NCBI GenBank assembly: GCA_014904845.1
Contig: MU119224.1
Location: 124,001-188,000, forward strand
Length of the DNA stretch: 64,000 nucleotides
Source of the DNA: Acephala macrosclerotiorum
Lineage: Eukaryota > Ascomycota > Leotiomycetes > Helotiales > Mollisiaceae
Direction of reading: 5' to 3'
The notes beneath the pieces are model-generated. The model saw nothing but the letters and a program-made list of their open reading frames with translations, made no database searches and had not been told where the DNA came from. Both the position numbers and the translations under genes were made by a program. How positions within the stretch are numbered: position 1 is the stretch's first letter; each line of letters starts with the position of its first letter. Positions 12,309-25,822 of the stretch are shown here, piece by piece.

Positions 12309-12452
12309 GAGTTGTCGAAAAGTACGTATCGAAGATCTGGTTGGGTGACACACGAGTGGCAAACTAACACATGACCAAGGAGGGGGAAGGTAGGGTACAC
12401 TATGTGTTCTGGCAAATCTTTCTTTTAGGGCCACATCGGATACAATCACAAT

Positions 12453-13580
12453 TCACTGTCTTTTCAACCTCTCTAACTCCTTCAATCTCTCCGCCTCCTG
12501 CCTCTTTATCCGATTTGACACCCACTCTCTCCGTGGCCCCGTGATCTTCCATCCTTTCAGACCCTCCGGCTTGCCTAGATCCTTGAGCGTCTTCAGCTCT
12601 ACCAGGCTATACTGACTCGGATCTTCTCTATCGAAGTTGAATGGCTCTTTCAAACTGACTGGTGGGTTCGTGATTATTCTCGGTATCCTCAAGAGGTTCT
12701 TTGAGGCCGAATGTAGCATCAACGGATGAAGAAGAAACACGTCCCCAACTTCACCCGTCGTTTCATGGAAGCTTTCATCTCGTGTTTTGGATGGATCCCA
12801 GGCTATTTGAGACCAGAAATCTCGTCCTTCATAACTGGAATGGGAGGGATCGTTGACAGATCTCATCCATGGTGTTGTGCCTTCTGGGTGATCATACTAT
12901 GTGGATGTGTCAACAAATGAAAATGAAAATCTAAGAAGCTGGGTGAAATTTTTACCAGATGCTTAGCGATGTACTTGATACCGTCGCCGCAAATTGCCGT
13001 GGCACCCCCTTTATGGACAATGTCACTCCATAATGGAATCACAAGTAGCGCTTGCTCGGGACTATCGAGGAAATGCACGAAGAAGTCCCCATCGTTGTGC
13101 CAATTGTCCAAAGCTACCTCAGTTAGCGACACTCTTCTCATTGTCCCAAATCTCTCATGACAATGTCCTCGGAGTGAACGGCAACTCAAAGTCAATAAAG
13201 CTCGACTCACATCTCAGATTCAACTCCTGATCCCCACTATACCCCTCCCTCCCCAGATTCACAATGAAACCATCACTCCAACCCCGGAACCCCGGCTTGT
13301 CGGAAATCCTATCCACACCACCTAGCAACTGACCCATCGCACTCCAAGCCTTCGGGCTGAACTCCGAAACAGGAACGTGATAATGCCAGGGCATATTTGT
13401 TTTCTCTGTCGTCCATGTTGATTTATCGGTAGGAGACATGCCTAATCTTGTCCACATGCCTTCTGTGAATTTGGCAGCGGCTTCGCGAGTGAAGCATTGT
13501 GGGATTTTGACGTAGCCGTGTTCGAGGAAGTGGGCTTTTTGCTCGTCGCTTAGGACATATGCTTCGGAGATGCTGCCCAT
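12453..13580 (-). CDS. Phytanoyl-CoA dioxygenase (PhyH) family Fe(II)/2-oxoglutarate oxygenase
   Basis: Three exons (13580-13211, 13113-12956, 12896-12453) give 323 residues. The iron-binding facial triad is visible: His129-x-Asp131 in WHNDGD and a distal His238 in HPLMLHSASKN. A following basic residue in the RIPRI segment is suited to bind 2-oxoglutarate. The overall layout fits the PhyH superfamily, whose members hydroxylate fatty acyl-CoAs, secondary metabolites or other small molecules with O2 and 2-oxoglutarate. There is no N-terminal targeting peptide and no clear peroxisomal SKL-type C-terminus (it ends ...RLKRQ), so a cytosolic enzyme is more likely than the peroxisomal phytanoyl-CoA hydroxylase. 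The first intron has a textbook gctaac branch site. Substrate is unknown, and neighbours do not suggest a pathway. Confidence 0.85.
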
Positions 13581-14087
13581 TTCGAAAATATAGGGAATGA
13601 ATGAAATGATGGGAAATAAATCGAACGGGGAAAGGAGCTCTACTGAATTTGTGAAGGAAATTCATCACCTGATGAGGTGGCTTCTTTCTTTTTATGCCAT
13701 GAAAGGCGTATTAACTATCGACACGCTTTCGCCACGCCCTTGTGTAAACGGATCGTCTGATAGGGGAGAGCTTCGACTTTAGCCGGCGGGGTGGGGCGAC
13801 GGAACTGGCATTTTTCCGTGCCGTTGGTACCGTACTCGGGATTTCCAATAAAAGCCATAGGGGAGTATGTAATTGTCCAGTACTTTCCGGAACTTTGATT
13901 ACGAGCCCAAGTTCGACAAAAAATCCCTGGAACATGGCATAAATCGGAATTGATCTTATCACGGAGAGCTGCTTCCGCCGAAGAAGTAGAATGGAGGAAA
14001 GTTAGAATAAGAGTTTGTCACTGCAAATTATGATGATTTCATGGTCTATACTAGCTGTGCAAAGAAAATGTTACTTCATACAAACGC
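13581..14087. other. Short intergenic region
   Basis: This contains the promoter of the PhyH-like gene and the 3' region of creC. No gene or repeat was seen. Confidence 0.4.
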
Positions 14088-16520
14088 TCAAGATGCAGAT
14101 GCCAATGTGGTTTCACTCTTGCTTGCCGTGGTGTCTCGAGGTCGATCCCAAGTTCGAATATGTCCTTTAGAAAATTAGCCCAACGTACAAATAATCGAGC
14201 TGCTATTCTTACCGCTCTTGCAGCTTGTGATAATTGACTCTTCTGTGAAGTCTAGCCAGCACAGAGGATCCGGGTCCACCACCTTGGACTACTATATGTC
14301 AGTATATCCTCGTTTGATATTTGAGGGGAGGAAGCTTACCATCACAGGTGGCAGCATCGCAGTTGTCGCTCTAGGCTCCACCGGGTGCTCAATAGTGTAC
14401 TCTTCATCGCCTTCAGCAGAAGCGCTCGAATTCGATCTTAGTCTGCTTGTTGAAGTCTGCGTCTCTGCTCTCTGCAGCGGATTCGCAAAGCGCGAGGAGA
14501 TACTCCCTCTCTGCCGTACGGAGGACTGTTTCACTCATTAATTTGGTACTTTCGTTCGGAGAAGGAAACTCACAGCTTTGGGCCGATGTAGCATGCCGAC
14601 GCTGAAATCCCAGAGCAGCAGCCGGCAGTCTTCTCCGACGCTACCAAATCGATAATTCTTGTCATCACAGCGCCACGGGTCGAAAGCGACCGCTGTCACC
14701 CAAGATTGATGGCCCTGGCAGCGTGCAACGATGGTAGCCTCGGTCATTGACCAGATGGATACGAGGTCGTCTTGACCACCCGTAAGAACATACTTGCCAT
14801 CTGGAGACCAGCAGACGCAGATGAAGCCTCCGTAGTAGCTAGCATAGAGGCCTAAAAGTCTGCAGTTGTCAGCTTGGCCTGTGGAAATGCGGCAGATTCA
14901 CTTACTGCTCCTTCAGATAGTCAATGATACGGAGAGTCCCATCCTCAGAGACCACAGCAAGATGCCTATTATCAGGAGAAAACGCAAAGGCGTTGATTCG
15001 CTGGTTTGAGAGTTTCCAGAATGACACGGGGTTGAATTTCTGGTTTTTGGAGTGCACAGACTTGTCGACATGAAGCTTCGCGGCGTGGTCGACGTAGCCA
15101 TTACCATTACCATTCTCCGAATTGCCGTTCATCTGAGTGCCGTTTTCTTCGGGCAGGAAAGCTAAATCATCCTTCTCCTTATCATATACAACTAGTGAGC
15201 CGTCCATATGTGCAGCCAAGAACAAGTTCTCGGAGCCAGGTATCCAACGAATTTCTGAGACTGGAGTTGCATTTATGATGCCCTAGCTTCATGTTAGCGT
15301 TACGAACAATGAAACCGGGTCTAGTAACTCCTACATTCTTATTCAATCGTGTATATTTTTGAGATATTGGCTCAAACCAGATTATTTCACCTGTCGAGAA
15401 ACCCATTATGAGATCAATATGGTTCTGGCTCTTGGTTACTTGGTTAATATCATGACAGAGACAGTGTCCCTTTGTGAAAAGAATCTTCGTTAGATGATCT
15501 GCCTAAGTCATACTTAGCTACTGTTTCGCATAGAATCTCGGGATTGATAGTCTGTACCTTCTGGGAAGAGGATAAATCAATCCACTGGAAAGCTCGGTTA
15601 ATGTTTGCAAATGCAAAGTAGCCATCTGCTGGACGGTCTACCAATCGTTTCGCCATATTTTCATGAACTATGCATCGGGATATGAACGAAGAATTGCTCT
15701 TAGCAATGTTGTTCTTTGGTTTCCTACGCTTGCCCACGTCTTTTCCTGTGGCCGAGAGCATCGAGTTGCCTTCGCCGAACGCCGGGGCAGACCCTATCGA
15801 TAAAGTAGCTCTCGCACTACCAGTGATCGAGGTTCCTCCTCCGTCGCTACTTCCAGGCACCACGTCTGCAGAATCTCGTCCTTCACTGGGATGTTCTTGA
15901 ATGCTACTTTGAAGGCCTCCTGATCTTGTGCTCCTATTCGTGTCGACTCTGTACAGCAATGGCGCCGAACTCCGCGAGCTATAGGACAGTAGTGATATCT
16001 TGGTTCCAGCTGTAGCGGGCTGCGGAGTTGTTGCAAGAGGATTTGGATTTATAATTGGAGCTTCTGAGGGATGGGGCGGCGGCGTCGCCAGGTGCAAGTC
16101 TTCCTTGAGGATATAGGTTCCTAACATATCGGTCAACACCGAAATCGAGTCACTGACGGGTAGCTTTACCTTCGCCCACCACCAACTGATACTCGGGCCC
16201 CGTTGGATGGGTCAGGATATTGTTTGTTTCGATCATAGGCGCTGCTTGTCCATTTGCAACTGCCAGATTATAGGCCTGTTCCACAGAATCTCGGAATCAG
16301 CAAACTTCTTTGAGACGGTTGACAAAGTCCCAGCAGTAGCGGGACATCCACATGGAGATATGGCACGCCTCGACACCCAAGAGACAGCACGAGAAGGGGA
16401 GACGCACGGCTTGACTTGGATACCGCGGCGGCGGCGGAAGCTATTATCATTATTAGAATCAGAGACACGATGATCCACGGGACGAATCGCGGAGCCAAGG
16501 ACGTTTCTCACAACAAACAT
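14088..16520 (-). CDS. creC: WD40 protein CreC, partner of deubiquitinase CreB in carbon catabolite repression
   Basis: Nine exons were assembled: 16520-16512, 16275-16170, 16120-15558, 15502-15335, 15282-14906, 14859-14574, 14525-14340, 14288-14213, 14164-14088. The product is 615 residues, close to Aspergillus CreC (about 590). Diagnostic blocks are ETNNILTHP near the N-terminus, [16 protein letters not shown], the [15 protein letters not shown] segment, [34 protein letters not shown] and [18 protein letters not shown]40 repeats occupy about residues 250-600. CreC stabilises CreB, and the complex removes ubiquitin from targets involved in glucose repression. The 9-base first exon (MFV, donor GTGAGA) rests on similarity to known CreC starts and is the least certain join; phase fits. 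Gem1 is transcribed divergently from the shared 636-base region. Confidence 0.92.
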
Positions 16521-17156
16521 GGTGGCGGCGGTGGGGTTTGCCGATGCAAACCAAACTCGGTCGTATAGGTATGGCCAAAACTATGACAAAATTGATCCAA
16601 ATGATTCAAATTGTGTTGCGCGTGCGAGCAACAATGAATTGGCAGCAATTGAACGGCCTGCAGGTACAAAGTGTGGGGTAGCGTTATGCCTGTACTTTGG
16701 CAGCTTCGTGGGGCGAGTACGATGGGGTCGCGAAGCAACAGACAATGTTCCGCCGCAGATGTTAAATAGGGCAATTATATCTTCAATGGCAGAGAAGCAA
16801 GAACAATGGAAAAGGAGTGAAGTCCCGTCTAGACAATGGGAGGGATCGTCGTTGGTGGTGGTACGGCGCATCCCTAATAGTGGAGGCGATTTAGGCTGGC
16901 TCTCGGCGCCAGCAAACCCGAATGCGTGGGAGTGGGAAACGAGCTAGTTTCTACCTACTGCAGGTATCATCAGACGCTCAACAACCGCGGCTGTTAAGAT
17001 TCGGATTAAACGCCTAGCTTTGGAGCTCTATGCTATTCGGCCAAGAACCCTACGGCAGGGCATAGTCGTGTTCTTTGACTTTCTTCTTCTTCTTCTTCTT
17101 CTTGTCCTAGTGATGGAGGATCATTGACAGGGATTGAAGGTTGAAACCCAGTCGTG
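16521..17156. promoter_or_regulatory. Shared divergent promoter region of creC and gem1
   Basis: This separates the creC start (leftward) from the gem1 start (rightward). It includes a (TTC)8 microsatellite at 17081-17104, a pyrimidine tract common just upstream of fungal transcription starts. The open frames 16519-16947 (+) and 16581-16871 (-) show no domain and are not called. Confidence 0.4.
17081..17104 (+). repeat. (TTC)8 microsatellite
   Basis: Eight tandem TTC units immediately upstream of the gem1 start region. Pyrimidine tracts are common in fungal core promoters; no other function is claimed. Confidence 0.7.
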
Positions 17157-19096
17157 ATGGCCACAGGTATATGCCCGGTCCTCCCTTCCGGATAGCTCTC
17201 ATTAGCTTACTTGCTTTAGTACGGATATGTGTCTGCGGCGACGAAGGAACCGGGAAATCGAGTCTCATCACGTCTTTAGTAAAAGATGTTTTTGTTAAGA
17301 ATAAAATTCAGTCGGTTTTACCTCAAATCACCATTCCTCCTACGATAGGGACACCTGAGAATGTCACAACCACGATCGTCGATACATCTGCCCTACCACA
17401 AGAACGAAATACTCTGCGAAAGGAGATACGAAAGTCGAATGTCATACTGTTGGTCTACTCAGACCACTACAGCTATGAGCGGGTGGCATTGTTCTGGATG
17501 CCTTACTTTCGCTCTCTTGGAGTCAATGTACCCGTAGTCCTATGTGCCAACAAGTCCGACTTGACCACGAATGGCAATACGACGCAGGTTGTGGAGGAGG
17601 AGATGCTGCCGGTCATGGCAGAGTTCAAGGAGATAGACTCTTGCATACGGACCAGCGCCAGGGAACACCATAATGTTAATGAGGTCTTTTTTCTCTGCCA
17701 GAAAGCTGTCACACACCCGATAGCACCTTTGTTCGACTCGAAGGAGGGCAATTTGAAGCCAGCGGCAGTAGCTGCTCTGAAGCGGATATTCTACTTGTGC
17801 GATAAGGACCAGGACGGGTACTTGAATGACCAAGAGATGCATGATTTTCAGGCGAAGTGTTTTGAGAAGCCATTATCGCCGGAGGATCTGGACAATATCA
17901 AATTGTCAATAAGTAAGGCTTCACCAAAGTCCGATATCAACAAGGGCATCGACCAGAAGGGATTTATCCATTTGAACAAGATATTTGCAGAGAAAGGCAG
18001 GCACGAAACCATATGGATCATCTTAAGGCAATTTCATTATACAGACAGTTTGAGCTTGAAAGATAGCTTTCTGCATCCTAAATTTGAGATACCAGAGTAC
18101 TCTTCGGCCGAACTAAGTCCAGCTGGGTATAGATTTTTCGTCGACTTGTTCCTGCTATTTGACAAGGACAATGACGGTGGTTTGAATGATTCGGAGCTCG
18201 ACGCACTTTTTGCACCGACTCCAGGATTGCCCTCCTCCTGGCTCGAGACTTCGTTTCCTTCTTCGACTGTGCAGAATGAAGCTGGACATATCACACTTCA
18301 AGGATGGCTCGCTCAATGGTCGATGACTACTTTCACATCACCTAGCACGACTCTCTCATACCTCGCGTACCTTGGCTTCGAGCCCGCAACTGGGCCTCGA
18401 ACTGCCACAACGACTGCTCTCAAAATCACGAAATCAAGGAAGAGGCGGCGACGTCCAGGACGAGTTGAGCGGAATGTGGTTCTATGTTATGTCATTGGTG
18501 CTCCTTCATCCGGAAAGTCGTCTCTTTTAGACGCATTTCTCAATCGACCTTTCGACTCTCTCTACCGGCCTACTATCAAGCCTCGAACTGCAGTTAATAG
18601 CGTCGAATTGCAAGGTGGCAAGCAATGCTATCTCATTTTGGAAGAGCTTGGAGAACTGGAGCCAGCTATTCTTGAGAACCAGGCGAAACTCGATGCATGT
18701 GACCTGATCTGCTACACATACGACTCTTCAGACCCGGACTCCTTCTCACACATTGTCTCCCTACGGGAGAAATACCCTCAGCTGGATGAGCTGCCAGCTA
18801 TCTATACCGCCTTGAAAGCAGACCAAGACAAGACAACCCAGAGATCTGAGATGCAGCCAGACGAGTACACCCTGAGCCTGAACATGAACGCACCACTACA
18901 CGTCAGTGTCACATGGAACAGCATCTCAGAGCTATTCATCACGTTGGCTGAAGCGGCTACGAATCCAAGTCTGGCATTTCCGAAAAGCGAGGAAGAGGCT
19001 CCGGATAGGACGGGCATGTATATTGCAGCCGGCGCTACGGCAGCTGCTTTGGTCGCTGCTGTGATGGTGTGGAGACGAGTGTCGAATTCGAATTGA
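17157..19096 (+). CDS. gem1: Mitochondrial Rho GTPase Gem1 (Miro)
   Basis: Exon 1 is only 10 bases (17157-17166, ATG GCC ACA G). Exon 2 (17220-19096) completes a 628-residue protein. The start [19 protein letters not shown] carries the first GTPase P-loop (Gly10-Ser17). Two EF-hand loops follow: [12 protein letters not shown] at about 198 and [12 protein letters not shown] at about 318. A second GTPase domain has GAPSSGKSS at about 430. A single hydrophobic tail ([19 protein letters not shown]) before basic residues anchors the protein in the outer mitochondrial membrane. Gem1 regulates mitochondrial shape and inheritance and is part of the ER-mitochondria encounter structure. A longer frame from 17141 reads through the intron and is not the real start: the spliced N-terminus matches the family exactly. 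Confidence 0.95.
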
Positions 19097-20039
19097 GGCG
19101 TGAGGGAAGGAGATGGTGAGGGATTGCTGCGAAATTTATGCCGTTTTAATTTGATGATACCCACCCTTCTCAATGTCTTAGCCTGACTAATAGAAACATA
19201 ATGATTATCATGCATTTGCGCATATTCAACGGGATGTACAGACTGGCGTTGTTCATTAGGCATACCGAGCTTACTTCCAGTGCTATTTGTACAATCTGCT
19301 ATCGATTGAGAACATGCTGGAAAATGTGTAAATGTCTCTGCCAGACAACCCTCGAATGTGAGGACATCTCTGCAAGATCCGAAAAGTCTTCGCTTCGATA
19401 AATGCACCTTTTCGCGCCTTGATGGTATAGCATGCATCTCGGTAACAAAAAAGACGATATTGGGCCTTCATTTCACGTCTAATGCGTCGATATCATGTAC
19501 AAGGGGATGCTGAGATATGAAACTTGGTACATCAACTAAGAAACAATTTCTCTTCCTACTAATTCGCCGCCCGTCACCTCTCACGAGGCTCTGAGCTCAT
19601 TACAAGATTAGACATTGTTCTCTTTGGCCCACAGACACTGCTGGAGAGTACAATGTATTAGAATACAAAACGAAGGTCGTGGGCAACTGCGCAAAGCTAG
19701 CCAGGCATCAATTGAAATAAGCATCCAGAAGCGACAGGGCCGAAGAAAATTGAATACTCTGTGGCATGTACGAAGTGGTAGATATCGACGTGCTCCGGCA
19801 ATGAAAGTAAATCGGCGAGAGCAAGGCCAGGACACGAGGAGTCATCCCACGCAGTATCTTCCTTTTGATGATACCTGCTTGCATTGTGGAGAGGGTAGAC
19901 ACGCTTGCCTTCTGTTTTCTGATACGACAAGACGACCTCCCGCATGGCTTTCGGTGCTTCCAATCGTAACTCATCTGGAAGACGAACAGCCCTGACCTTG
20001 TCGAATGTCCCTAAAAATAAAATTTTCTAAGATAAAAAA
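19097..20039. other. Intergenic, nothing supported
   Basis: The gem1 3' region and unremarkable sequence. Open frames at 19201-19401 (+), 19615-19995 (+) and 19697-19974 (-) have no recognisable domains. Confidence 0.4.
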
Positions 20040-20490
20040 AAACAATCCCATGTCCTAAACTAGCCAGCCAACCACGAGAGTCCGGATCTGGTCTGAAGGT
20101 GAAGTATTCTCCCATGTGTAAGGGAAATATATGAATGGGACGGTCTTGTCAATATTGCTGATTTCTCGAAGGGTGTCAAGGATCTAGTTCCTGGGGAGTA
20201 AGACTCTTGCCATACCCGCAAACATGTAGAGCCTGAGCAGATCTCTCATGGATAGCCACTCGGCTTGGTCGGCGTTTGCGTCCCACAGCTTCTGACTATA
20301 GAGCCATTGGTAGAAGAGATCGAACAAATCCGCCTCTATCTCCTTGAGTAGCATGACGCCAGTTCGCGCTTCCCTAAATTAGGAGTTGAATGCCGAGTTG
20401 AAGTAGGGTGAAAAGTGACAGATCCGATCTTTGTGGACGCCGAAGTCTTAGAGATCTTCTCTGACTTTGGTATGGACGATTTCCCTGCCA
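20040..20490 (-). pseudogene. BTB/POZ domain protein remnant
   Basis: Reading the minus strand, one continuous frame encodes a fungal BTB domain interrupted by four stop codons: TAA at 20450-20448, TAA at 20381-20379, TAG at 20186-20184 and TAG at 20057-20055. Recognisable blocks in the same frame are DFGVHKDRICHFSPYFNSAF, then EADLFDLFYQWLYSQKL, then LRLYMFAGMARVLLPR, and ILDTLREI. These match the strand-helix pattern of the fungal BTB family (VHKDLICHHSPFF..., FxxFVxWLY...). The stops cannot be removed by a plausible intron since the flanking codons are all family-like. No full-length ORF exists. Large fungal BTB families often carry dead copies. The stretch upstream (20500-21000) may hold more decayed sequence. 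Confidence 0.75.
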
Positions 20491-21599
20491 GGCTTGCTAT
20501 TTTCTGTTAGCAGTGGTCTGCTTCAAAGTTTGGATGCAGGAGGATATTTCGCTCGCGCAGACGCGTATACACATTGTTCTTGAAATTTTCGCAGCACTAT
20601 TCGAATGATCAAGTGTAAAAGTATGAAGGTGAACACGATCTGTGTCCTCCAGATAATGGGCGCACTCTGGGGATATACTTTGAGACAAGTGAACAGAAGG
20701 GATTGCTTAGACATTCGCTAATTTGAGAGGCATGGCTACTTGAAAGCTGGCTTGATCTACAGCAACGTATGCTCTCGAGACCCGAAGGTTGATTCGTACC
20801 TGCCTCCTAATGGGTAGCCAAAGAGATATCGAGTAAGGACGATGGCGTTCCTAGTTGAAAAGACGGAATAGAGTTCAGCGCACTGGATGGATTTGATACA
20901 TCCCACTTCCTTTTGATGAAATTGAGTGTGGGCTGCAACGTGGTTGATGGATTGTTGAAGTGAAGCTATGTGCAGAAAAGGATATAAGGCTTCAAACACA
21001 GGCCGGATCTTGTCTGGAAACCTGGACGTACCTGAAGAGGAGCTTAGGGTGAAGATTTAGCAATCCATGCTCCTCCATCCTTTTCTCATGTCAACTGTGA
21101 GCTCTAATTTGAGAGCTTCATGCTCCCTCACTACTCTAGGTAGACTTTGAAAATACCCCTCGGGTCTGGGTATTTCCCGTAGCCTAGAACTCTAGCCAGT
21201 CCTGGAGCATTGGGCTCTTCCTCTCCCCAATTATAGCCATGCCACCAGGCGTAATAAAGGCGTCTGGAATTGACGTCAACGCCGCCACCTTCGAGTGCAA
21301 TATCACAGGTTTGTAAAAGAAAAGGGGTTATCGTCGCGGAGCCAGGATTAAAGAAGAAGCGGCGACCTGTCTAGCGCCACTAGCGAGCCAATAAATCGAC
21401 AAGATTCAACCTGCGGCTAAGCCCGTTTCTAAACCTTGAGGAAGTCGCGATTTGGCTCACAAAAGCTCTAGACGCAGAAGAAACAACTTTTCCATCCAAC
21501 TCTTTTTTTCTCGGACCCTACCTCTTCCCTGTTTCGTGCGCATACATCTCTCGCAGCTGAAACTACTTTCCACACCCTCTACAACACCTTTCTAACGTC
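20491..21599. other. Intergenic, possible further decayed coding sequence
   Basis: The minus-strand frame 20757-20999 (about 80 residues, with FEALYPFLHIASLQQS) reads like protein but matches no family I know. Short flanking frames are also open. The right end (about 21400-21599) is pyrimidine-rich and probably holds the promoter and 5' leader of the next gene. Confidence 0.35.
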
Positions 21600-23989
21600 A
21601 TGGCTGTAAGTTTTCTCCTTCATCTATTCAACAGCTCCTGCACCTTTCGTGAAAGCCTCGAGATCCATCGCAGCTAGCATGGAAGTATCATTCAGCGTAC
21701 CCTTCAGCTATCTGCCAGACTGCTACAACCTAAAAAGTATCCCAAAGCTGACTGACATTTTCACAGCAACGCCCTATCCCCTACAACCAAGGTTACCTAC
21801 CAAACGGCGCTGCAGGTGGACACACTGGACTGCCACCCGGAGCTGCACCTTTACTTCCCAATAACGGCCGTATTATTCAGACTGGAGGTGTAAGAGTGCT
21901 GTGCGTTGCGGACGTCAGAGGTAAAATTGGAGATAACGCCTGTCCCCAGCCTGCGCTGACAGGAACCAGGAAATCTCAGATCTTTGAACGACCTTGCAAA
22001 GCAAGCACGCGCCGATCACATTATCCACACTGGAGACTTCGGTTTCTACGATGGCACGTCCTTAGATCGAATTGCAGAGAAGTAAGAAAGCTCCTCCTTC
22101 CAATTTAGCTATATGCTAACGTAACAATGTTCAGGACCCTTAAACACGTCGCCCAGTACTCACCTTTGATCTCAGAACCAGTAAAGAAGTCGATCGGGGC
22201 ACCTGGAGGGCCGGTAAAGCAGCGATTCAGTGCGAGCGATCTTCCTCTCTCCGAACTCCCTCAATTTCTTGACGGCAGCCTTAAACTCGATGTGCCGGTA
22301 TACACAGTCTGGGGCGCGTGTGAAGATGTCCGAGTGTTGGAGAAGTTCAGATCCGGTGAATACAGAGTTGACAAGCTCCATATCATCGATGAGGCGCGCT
22401 CAATGCTACTGGAAATTGGAGGTGTAAAGTTGAGGCTCTTGGGTCTAGGTGGAGCCGTTGTTATGCACAAGCTATTCGACAATGGAGAGGGACGAACAAC
22501 CATTGCTGGTGGGCAAGGAACAATGTGGACGACGCTGTTACAGATGGGCGAGTTGGTAGACACTGCAAATCGTGTTTACGACCCTACCGAGACACGCATA
22601 TTCATCACACACGCTTCGCCAGCTCGTGAAGGTATCCTCAATCAGCTCTCAGTCACCTTGAAAGCCGACTTCTCGATATCTGCAGGCCTACATTTCCGGT
22701 ACGGTAGCTCTTATAACGAGTTCAGTGTTAATCCTACCTTGGATCACTACCGGGGAAAGCTTGCTGCCTCGAAGGCATCTTTCAATGACGTTTGGGAGAC
22801 CGTAAAGGGTGAGGTGCAACCAGCTATTTCACAGAACGAGGCTCAGCAAAACTTATTGCACAACGCCCTAGACATAGTTGACAAGATGCCGAGTACCGCT
22901 CTTGGTGGCAATCCTTTTGGTGGTCCTGTTGGTGGTGCTAATGCGGCAGGCGTTGGGCAGGTTGATGAGAGCGCATTCAAGAACATGTGGAACTTTAACC
23001 TGGCGGACGCTGCTTTCGGTTGGCTGGTCTTGGAGGTTCAAGATGGCAGAATTGGGACGGAGATGAGAGCACAAGGATTCAACTTCGCACACCGAGGCGC
23101 AAAGCAACACCCAGCTCACGTCAATCAACAGGCTGCTGCACAAGCTCCCTCGACTGGATCTGGCACACCTGGATCAAGCCACGCCCTGGTTGCCTCTGCT
23201 CCACCTACCGGTCCGGCACGATCACCCTCTGGGCAACCTCCACAGCCTTTCAACCAGAGCCAGCAACAGCGTCCTCCACAGCAGGCACCAAGAGGTCCAG
23301 CTGTACCTGATGTGAAGTCAGAATCGCCAGCACCGAAGCCAGCTACCCCACAACCCCAAACCAATGTCAACCTTCCAGGACCCACCGACAAGAAGGAGAA
23401 TGAGAAGATGTCGACCCCTGCGGCTACGAACGGAACCTCAAATGGAGACGCCGCATCGCCGGTCGCGAAGACACAGCCCACAGAGCCTATCATTGGTCTA
23501 TTCATCATGAATGTGACCTCGGATGAGGCTGTGAGAGAGCTGTTTAAGGATGAGGACAAGGAGAAAATTCTCAAGATCGAGAAGTGGGGTCAATCGAATA
23601 AAGTTGCTCATTTCAAGACGATAGAGGAGCGAGATGCAGTCCTAGCAAGCTTACCAGAAGACGTGAAATCCCGAGCTGGCGAAGACCGAAGCAGGCCACT
23701 TGTGAAGATTTTCCAGCCCAGAGAGAGCAAGTCTTTTGGCGGTAATCGTGGCGGAGCAGGCAACTGGGGCAGCAGCAGAGGCGGGAACAGCTCCGGCACT
23801 CCTCAAGGTGGATACCGTAGCGGAGGTGCAAGCGACAGCGAAGGTGGGCGAGGAGGCCGTGGCGGACGTGGCGCACCGAGAGGAGCTCGAGGTGGAGAGA
23901 GAGGCCGAGGACGTGGACGAGGCTTCAAGAGCGGCGAGTCATCATCGCCAGCACCATCCAACGCGACACCTGCTATCGGCGACTCTTAA
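21600..23989 (+). CDS. DUF2433-type calcineurin-like phosphoesterase with RRM-like and RGG regions
   Basis: Exons 21600-21605, 21767-21920, 21970-22081 and 22135-23989 give 708 residues. The N-terminal domain (about 45-300) resembles metallophosphoesterases: CVADVRGN (Asp51), HTGDFGFYD (Asp76, Asp81) and THASPAREG. This is the fungal family I recall as DUF2433. The first motif has Arg53 where the usual D-x-H has its metal-binding His, so catalysis may be altered or lost. A Pro/Gln/Ala-rich linker (about 330-450) follows, then a region with RRM-like character beginning IIGLFIMNVTSDEAVRELF (about 465-540), then Gly/Arg-rich RGG repeats (about 590-690). RGG plus RRM-like sequence suggests an RNA-associated role. 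The first coding exon has just 6 bases (ATG GCT). Role unknown. Confidence 0.8.
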
Positions 23990-24414
23990 TCTCCTCGTTA
24001 CAATATTCCCTTGCTTTCCACCAAAAGTCCGCATTCTAGTACATCTTCTTAATGATCACTTTAAGTGATCTGAAGACATCGATTGGCCGTTCAATTTTTC
24101 GGCTTTTTCCATAGGTATCAGTGATTTGGGAATGGAGGTGGAGTTAAATCAGCTTATGCTTCTCTATTGGGAAGCGATGATAGCTCTTTCTTCTCTGTGT
24201 ACTTTGGCCCCCATTATTGCAGCATTGATTGCCTCAAATAGCGTTGCGTGTATTCTAGTTGCGCCAGAAGACAAGGACGCTGGCTGGTGAAGGTGTTTGA
24301 TCAGCATAGAAAAATACTACAAATCCTTTGTATCATATACTTAGTGCCTACATGTGACCTTTCCATGCTTCAAAGCAGAGTCTATCCTACAATATAGTAC
24401 AGTGTAATACATAT
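23990..24414. other. Convergent 3' regions
   Basis: This lies between the 3' ends of the phosphoesterase gene and COQ5. No additional gene is seen. AT-rich stretches near 24300-24410 may serve polyadenylation. Confidence 0.4.
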
Positions 24415-25478
<1,064 letters not shown>

Positions 25479-25822
25479 TGAGAGGGGAGGAGCGAGTGTG
25501 AGTTGGTTTGAGGCCTCCCGAGAGAAACGAGGCTGATCAAAAATTGTGAAGTCGTTCGACTTCTTCAGCCTTGTTGCCTGAGGCTTACTATACCTAGACA
25601 TTGAGGTCACGTGTTAGTATAGCGGCAGATTCTCAATGGTATCTGTAGACGTCCTTCTAGATTTACTGCTTTATTATACCCCAAAACAATAGGAAAAGGC
25701 TGTTTAACGGAATGTAGAGAAGCAGGTCGAAATTGACACCGAAACGAAGTCTCACGATGAGCTTTCAAAGTACCGAAGTCGCCCTACTGGATTTTACAAC
25801 AAGTTCTGTTATTCATGCAGTA
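25479..25822. other. Short intergenic region
   Basis: The COQ5 promoter and the 3' end of the regulator gene. No gene or repeat is seen. Confidence 0.4.
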
